64,000 nt of DNA from Bryoerythrophyllum caledonicum. Lineage: Eukaryota; Streptophyta; Bryopsida; Pottiales; Pottiaceae. The position numbers were made by a program, and so were the translations under genes. Location of the stretch: NCBI GenBank assembly GCA_963971425.1, contig OZ020523.1:18643105-18707104 (forward strand), given 5' to 3'. This document shows, in pieces, positions 59,207 to 64,000 of the stretch. The stretch's first letter is position 1; every line of letters starts with the position of its first letter. Under the pieces are notes generated by a model. The model was not told where the DNA came from. It searched no databases and saw nothing but the letters and a program-made list of their open reading frames with translations.

Positions 59207-60021
59207 CTCAACATGTCAGACAGGCACACTGGTTTTTGATGCACAGGATGCTACAGACGAACTTGATTACTGGCAATGATGAGCAATGAGAGCTTTCTAG
59301 TCAGCAATGATAAGCACTGACAGAATCGGGATTCGACACAAAATGAAATTAAAACTAGTTTAATTCTAGAATGAACTCTACACGCTTCGAAACAAGAAGA
59401 GAAATCGATCAGAGGGAAGAGAAGGATCCCCGTCCGCCTATTGAACTGTCATTGAGTCTGGCCTGCATACGGTACATGACGAAGGAGACAGACACGGAGC
59501 GAACTACATTGCAGCTTAAAGAACGAATAATAGAATGTAGTTTTTGCTCATATGCTGCGCCACCGATGTACCAAGCAGACTGTTTACCATTTCAGAAAGC
59601 CTGTACCTCTTCGAAGGTGACTACATGCATCATCGTAGAATCAGGAGCAAGCCTGGACGTATACGATGTCAAATTCTGCTAAAAACACATCTAGTAAGAG
59701 TATAATTCTCGATATGATTTCTACAGAACCTATGACGCGTATATAACTGTAGAACTTATGATATGGACGACTAACGAACAAAATCCTCTTTGACATCGCT
59801 ACACTCGTTAAGCATCTACCGATAAAAAACGAGGATTTCAAATTGAATTACGCTTCTAAGAAAAAATTGAAGACAATGTCAGCTTTCAAAACTGACAGTT
59901 CACAAAGTGTTGTAATGATATTGACTTCATACTCACTCCCGTACCATTCACTACCGGACATCCAGGCGTCAGTCACTCCTACAGCGTGCGAAGTCATACA
60001 TCACATTAGATTCGAATGTAC
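59207..60021. other. Between the two candidate exons
   Basis: Intron-like on the minus strand. One short frame near 59641-59841 (MSKRILFVSRPYHKFYSYIR) might be coding but lacks convincing splice borders. Confidence 0.3.
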
Positions 60022-60258
60022 CTTCGACCTAACGATGGTTATGGCTTCATCACCCCCTTCACTGCGAGGCTCTACAACGACCGTTGACAATCGAACGAAT
60101 TCCTTGGCTGTAGTATATACATCAAAAGGTTCCTTCTGAGCATGAAGCAGACTGATTGATGAGTTTGGTGAGATGTCAAATCTGCTCTTAAAGCAGTAGA
60201 CAAAGGCAGCAGTTACCATGTCCACGTGCTTTCTTACAATTACGCTACTCTCGTCCAT
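60022..60258 (-). CDS. Candidate exon of an unknown protein
   Basis: From ATG 60256-60258 to a donor-like AAG/GTACAT at 60021 the minus strand reads MDESSVIVRKHVDMVTAAFV, YCFKSRFDISPNSSISLLHA, then PFDVYTTAKEFVRLSTVVVE and GGDEAITIVRSK, 79 codons exactly in phase. Amino-acid usage is that of a globular protein. No domain was recognised. It lies downstream of the 60.5-61.25 kb block, which would be its 5' UTR/intron region. Confidence 0.4.
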
Positions 60259-60479
60259 GTACAAAAAGAAGATTAACAGATTTAAAAACACAAAGCTCTC
60301 GATTGCACTCCAAAAAAAGACGAAACGGTAATCTCACCTCAAACCTAGAGAATCCGATCGTAGATTTTAATGCAAACGCTACTCCACGTATCAACAAGTC
60401 ATTCATCCAGATCTTCCGTCTCAAGATAAAGCTCGATGCATAATTATCCAGATATCCACAAAAGAAAAGAGAACCGTCA

Positions 60480-61060
60480 TACCTAAGTTAATGCGAGCAA
60501 TCAGTTTGTCTCTGCGCCTCCTCCATGGCGATCAATCCTATCGAATCAAAGCCAACAGGCAACGATCATATCTCGACATACAGCTCGTAAAGATGCATCA
60601 AAATTCACAGACATTCAGAGTAGAGGAAACACTGAGCCGCTAGCCATAACTAGCTGAGGTGTACCGACGATCCCTAAACCTAGAGCCGATCAGTAGCCAG
60701 TTGACTTGCGCAATCAGTTCACTTCATTGCCATCCAATCGCGCCTCCTCCCTCGCAGACGACAAGCAACAGGATAGTAATCTCAAACAGAAATCCGCTCA
60801 CAAATCAAGATCATGCTTCACATGCACAAACATGGCGCGGAGAACACAAATGCCACCCTCGCCTACTTCCCGAGAGACAAATTACTGCAACTAGTCGAAT
60901 TATCTCGCAATCAGTTCACCTCAAAATCACTCCTACAGTTGCACTCATCATCTCTCATCCCGCAATATGCAACAGACGAATGTTTGCATGCAAATCAAGA
61001 TCACAATAATCACGCAATCAACGCACCTCGTCGCGAACAATCCATCACTCATCAGCAGCT
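60480..61060. repeat. Degenerate ~200-bp tandem repeat
   Basis: GCAATCAGTT(T/C) anchors recur at about 60491, 60711 and 60906. The first two are followed by CGCCTCCTCC, and units 2 and 3 by AAATCAAGATCA (60801 and 60991). The spacing of 195-220 bases suggests three diverged tandem units, in the presumed leader/intron region of the candidate minus-strand gene. Confidence 0.5.
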
Positions 61061-61269
61061 CCTTGTTCCGACCGGTCACGTCACGGAAAATCTGCACCGA
61101 TTAATTCTCCCACGGTACAACCTTCAAGCTGGCTTCATCATTCCGGAATGCGCAGGCGCGACACTCCGAGGGAAACAAACGGACAGCGCCGAGACACCGC
61201 CGGGACCATTACTCCTACAGTGAAAGCTCATCAATGAGCTCACCGCTCTCTCGGGGCTCGAGTCGCGGG

Positions 61270-61440
61270 CGAAGACGACGACGACGACGAATCGTGGATG
61301 AACGAAGATAAATGTGGATGAATGATCATCACGTCCACTGGTCTATTGTCAGACACGAGCAATGGCTTTGTGAGGTCAGAGTACGATGAGTTTCATCCGC
61401 ACCATGGATGAACTTGGATGAGATCGGATGAGAGCTGGAG
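61270..61440 (-). promoter_or_regulatory. Cluster of GGATGA/TCATCC elements
   Basis: A CGA triplet run (61273-61291) is followed by CGTGGATGAACG, TGTGGATGAATGATCATCA, TTTCATCCGC, CATGGATGAACTTGGATGA and CGGATGAGA. This is the same element type as upstream of the response regulator, placed on the 5' side of the candidate minus-strand gene. Confidence 0.4.
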
Positions 61441-61449
61441 CCTGAATAG

Positions 61450-61533
61450 CTGGACTGGTTTAGTGAAAAGCTGGTTTGGTTTAGTGAAAAGCTGGTTAGG
61501 TTTAGTGAAAAGCCGGGCTGGTTTAGTGCAATC
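61450..61533. repeat. 21-bp tandem repeat, four units
   Basis: CTGG(A/T)(C/T)TGGTTTAGTGAAAAG-type units begin at 61450, 61471, 61492 and 61513, the last one diverged. Confidence 0.8.
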
Positions 61534-62394
61534 TTAGTAGTAGGTGAGAAGTGTTGCTTGGGTGTGTGTCAGGTGAGGGAGTGTTATACCATGATATGGA
61601 TGTGATTTTAGCGGTTATTTTTGGCGTTGTAACACCGAGAAAGTACGAGAAAAAGCTGATGAAGTTATATTTTCTCCATCGCTCCGGGGTCCGTATCATT
61701 TTGGGAAATGAATAAGTAAATAGAATTGGTGGGTAGTGAGGTTTGCTGAGTGATGGTTGAAGTGGCTATTGGACCAATTTGGTTGACGAGGCAATGAAGG
61801 GCATCCACATGGTGATGGCCCACCTAGAGCGGAGACCATTGTCATGTACTTTCCCAAATATTTCCCCGTGTACTTGTGAATCAATCAGGCTAGGGATTGA
61901 TTGATAGCTTAGGGGCGTTTTAATGTGTATTGCTACTGGGAGGGGAGCTCTGACTGCATTCATGTTCTAAACATGGAAACGATTTGATCTTGTACATTAT
62001 CCAACCATGGTACCTACCAAACATGCTTGTCAAGGGAAGTGCAGCCGTAGTGGTGTGAAGACGCAAGGCATTTGAGAGCCCATGCACCAGCTTGTCAAGG
62101 AAGACGTGACATATGCGTATGCAACAATACATATGGTAAAAATACCTATGATTGGCCTTGTGTAAAAATGCATTCTCGTCTACTATATTTTTGAGGTGAA
62201 GTGTTAGATATAGACACTTTTATACAAGGGGTCAATTATCTACTATGTTAGAACGTAACTGAGACATGAGAAAATGGGAGTTGTTTTATCATCCTAATGG
62301 AAAATATCACGTGAGAATTGGGAATGGGTAGGAGAGTTTGTAGGGTCTAGGGGGAACTGTTCTATGTTCTTCGATGTGTGACACCAAAGATGAG
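61534..62394. other. Intergenic DNA, no gene
   Basis: Nothing recognised; minus-strand frames of 62-70 codons lack features. Confidence 0.45.
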
Positions 62395-63338
62395 TTTGAC
62401 CCCTAAGGTACCATGGTAGTTTTACACCAAAAACACTTCAAAATAGTTGGGTTCTAGTTTAATGAATAAAAAAGGAAACAATAACTTTGATTTCTAGTTT
62501 TGACCGTAGGATCTCAAATACGACTTATTTCAGTAACATACTTACAAAAATTTCATAAACTTTGACCACACGGAGTGAAAGATTCTAGTGTTTAAAGTCA
62601 CCAAATGGTTCATTTTCTTCCGTGCGTTCAGTGGATCAGTAGACTTTGACTGCACTTGATGGCAGAATTTTGCACTACACAAGGTCTAAGTCCATTACCA
62701 TTGTGTTGAGCATGTTGTTAGTTCCTTACACAACAAATTTTAGATGTAGATGAGGGGTGTAGCATATTCAAAACAATTGCGCAAGGAGTGGAGGTTAAAA
62801 AATTGCCAATTTGGGTTTTAGTGTATTGTGAAATAAATATGTTTTAGATTGATAATCCGGATGGTCAAATAGAAGATTTACACTGCATATTGTTGTGGAA
62901 AAAATAAAAAGTAAAAAATATAAAGATCTCTAATTTTTTGTGGAAAAGAAGAAGCTTTTTAGGTACCTTGCCCGACAATGTGTGAAAATGTTTGACTTGG
63001 GTTGATATGCTATTTTCCACTAAAGACAAGAACTTTTTTTTTCAATGTGTAGGGAAGAAATATTTCTTGCTATTATTGAAAATCTCACATTCAATAAAGT
63101 GTCCTAGCAAAAGTTTTTGGAGGTACCTAAAGTGCCCGCTCTCCCCATTTGAAATTCAAAATCCTATAACTTTTTATTACATGTCGGATTTAGGAAAAAA
63201 TTGTTCTTCCACTGAGGTCATTGTAATGTCCTTCTACGGTAAAAATTTCAAAGTGGAATGTTGGAAATTGACACCATAGGAACCTGGCCAAACTTTCAAA
63301 AAGTCCATTTTTGACACTTGGTCCTTCAGGGGTTAAGG
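62395..63338 (+). mobile_element. TTAA-CCCCT MITE, family A, copy 5
   Basis: From TTTGACCCCTAAGGTACC to GGTCCTTCAGGGGTTAAGG, colinear with copies 1 and 4, including CACCAAAAACACTTCAAAA, TGACTGCACTTGATGGC and ACCATAGGAACCTGGCC. The left flank is TTGA and the right flank TTAA. Confidence 0.75.
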
Positions 63339-63839
63339 ATGATCCAGAATGCTTGGAATGCACATTTTATTTCAAAGGCGGCAGAAATCAATTTTCTAAG
63401 CCCATTCTTTACCTCTTTAGGAATAGAATATCTACCTTCATAAAATGACGTGTCTTACCTTATTGGAAATAAAACCATGTCACCCATTTTTTGAAGATTG
63501 AGAATGGACAAAGAGGAGTGTGGCACCAGGTAAGTAGGCTTTACAACAATGGTGAGCCCATTTCATTTATCTATTATATGGAAATTATTTATCAAAGCTC
63601 TTTAGTGAATTAAAAACATGTCATTTCATCTACCTATTTTACATATCTACTTGTCAGAAATCTATTTGTTAAGGAGCTTTAGACAATGATAAACCTATTA
63701 CATTGCTTTGCTCATGGATTATTGAATTAGACTTTTGTATTAGTTTTTATAGTCAATTCTTCTTCTTTTTACACTCGGTGAATCCTTCTTATTATTATTT
63801 ATTAATCTATATACTATCTTGTTTTTATCCCCACCTTGT
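63339..63839. other. Intergenic DNA, no gene
   Basis: AT-rich; no frame or repeat recognised. Confidence 0.5.
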
Positions 63840-64000
63840 TATTATTCACCACCTTGTGTTTTCTTTTACTACCTTTTACTGCCTTTTATTACCTTGTTTT
63901 ACTATCTTTTACTACCCCTTTGAACCTTCTACTACCTTCTACAACATTTTAAACCTTTTACTACCATGTTCTATTTTTTACTTTTTCCTATCTTACTCTT
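63840..64000. repeat. Low-complexity CTTTTACTACC repeat
   Basis: Loose 10-13-base units (CTTTTACTACC, CCTTTTATTACC, CTTCTACTACC) run to the window edge. A degenerate pyrimidine-rich minisatellite. Confidence 0.6.

Noticed and set aside
1-64000. tRNA, rRNA or snRNA genes
   Set aside because: Looked for the tRNA GGTTCGAATCC-type T-arm and conserved RNA blocks by eye; GTTCGA occurrences (for example in the LTRs) lack any cloverleaf partner.

Overview
The window is nuclear DNA of a land plant. The evidence is a complete type-B (ARR-B) cytokinin response regulator, with receiver plus GARP/Myb DNA-binding domains and five exons joined by GT-AG introns, and a plant Copia retrotransposon. Nothing here places the plant more exactly. 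Small introns and GC-rich genes set in AT-rich repeats would fit a bryophyte or another non-flowering lineage, but that is a guess.

Layout. 1-1.7 kb: decayed coding remnants of a PIF/Harbinger-type Myb protein and of a Helitron Rep/helicase, both minus strand. 4.15-9.83 kb: a small inverted-repeat element split by a 5.5-kb Copia LTR retrotransposon with 5-bp target duplications; its gag is broken and its pol is open. 10-17.3 kb: AT-rich intergenic DNA with several MITE-like elements. 18.6-22.35 kb: the minus-strand type-B response regulator and its CT-rich leader. 22.4-29 kb: MITEs and AT-rich DNA. 29-31 kb: a patchwork of host-gene pieces (a winged-helix/linker-histone-like piece, one purple acid phosphatase exon, and an inverted, internally deleted genomic copy of the response regulator). 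31.0-34.3 kb: a complete 11-exon Tat-SF1/CUS2-type splicing-factor gene. 35-47 kb: dense MITEs, most ending in TTAA-CCCCTAAAG. 49.5-50.9 kb: a 1.4-kb GAA/TTC array. 51.4-54.9 kb: a pogo-like DNA transposon with TA target duplications, a decayed transposase, and a PIF-type MITE inserted in its left terminal repeat. 55-57 kb: another MITE and a 660-bp foldback element. 57.8-61.4 kb: a more GC-balanced block holding what may be an unrecognised spliced minus-strand gene. 62.4-64 kb: a last MITE and low-complexity DNA.

Only two host genes can be called with confidence: the type-B response regulator (transcriptional output of cytokinin phosphorelay) and the Tat-SF1-like RNA-binding protein (U2 snRNP/spliceosome assembly). 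They are divergently placed and do not act together. A partial copy of the first gene lies directly in the 5' region of the second. Everything else is transposon-derived or unassigned.

The points most worth a second look are the gene-fragment patchwork at 29-31 kb, the TTAA-flanked MITE superfamily, near-palindromic GGATGA/TCATCC clusters at the 5' side of every gene-like island, and the candidate unknown gene at 58-61 kb.
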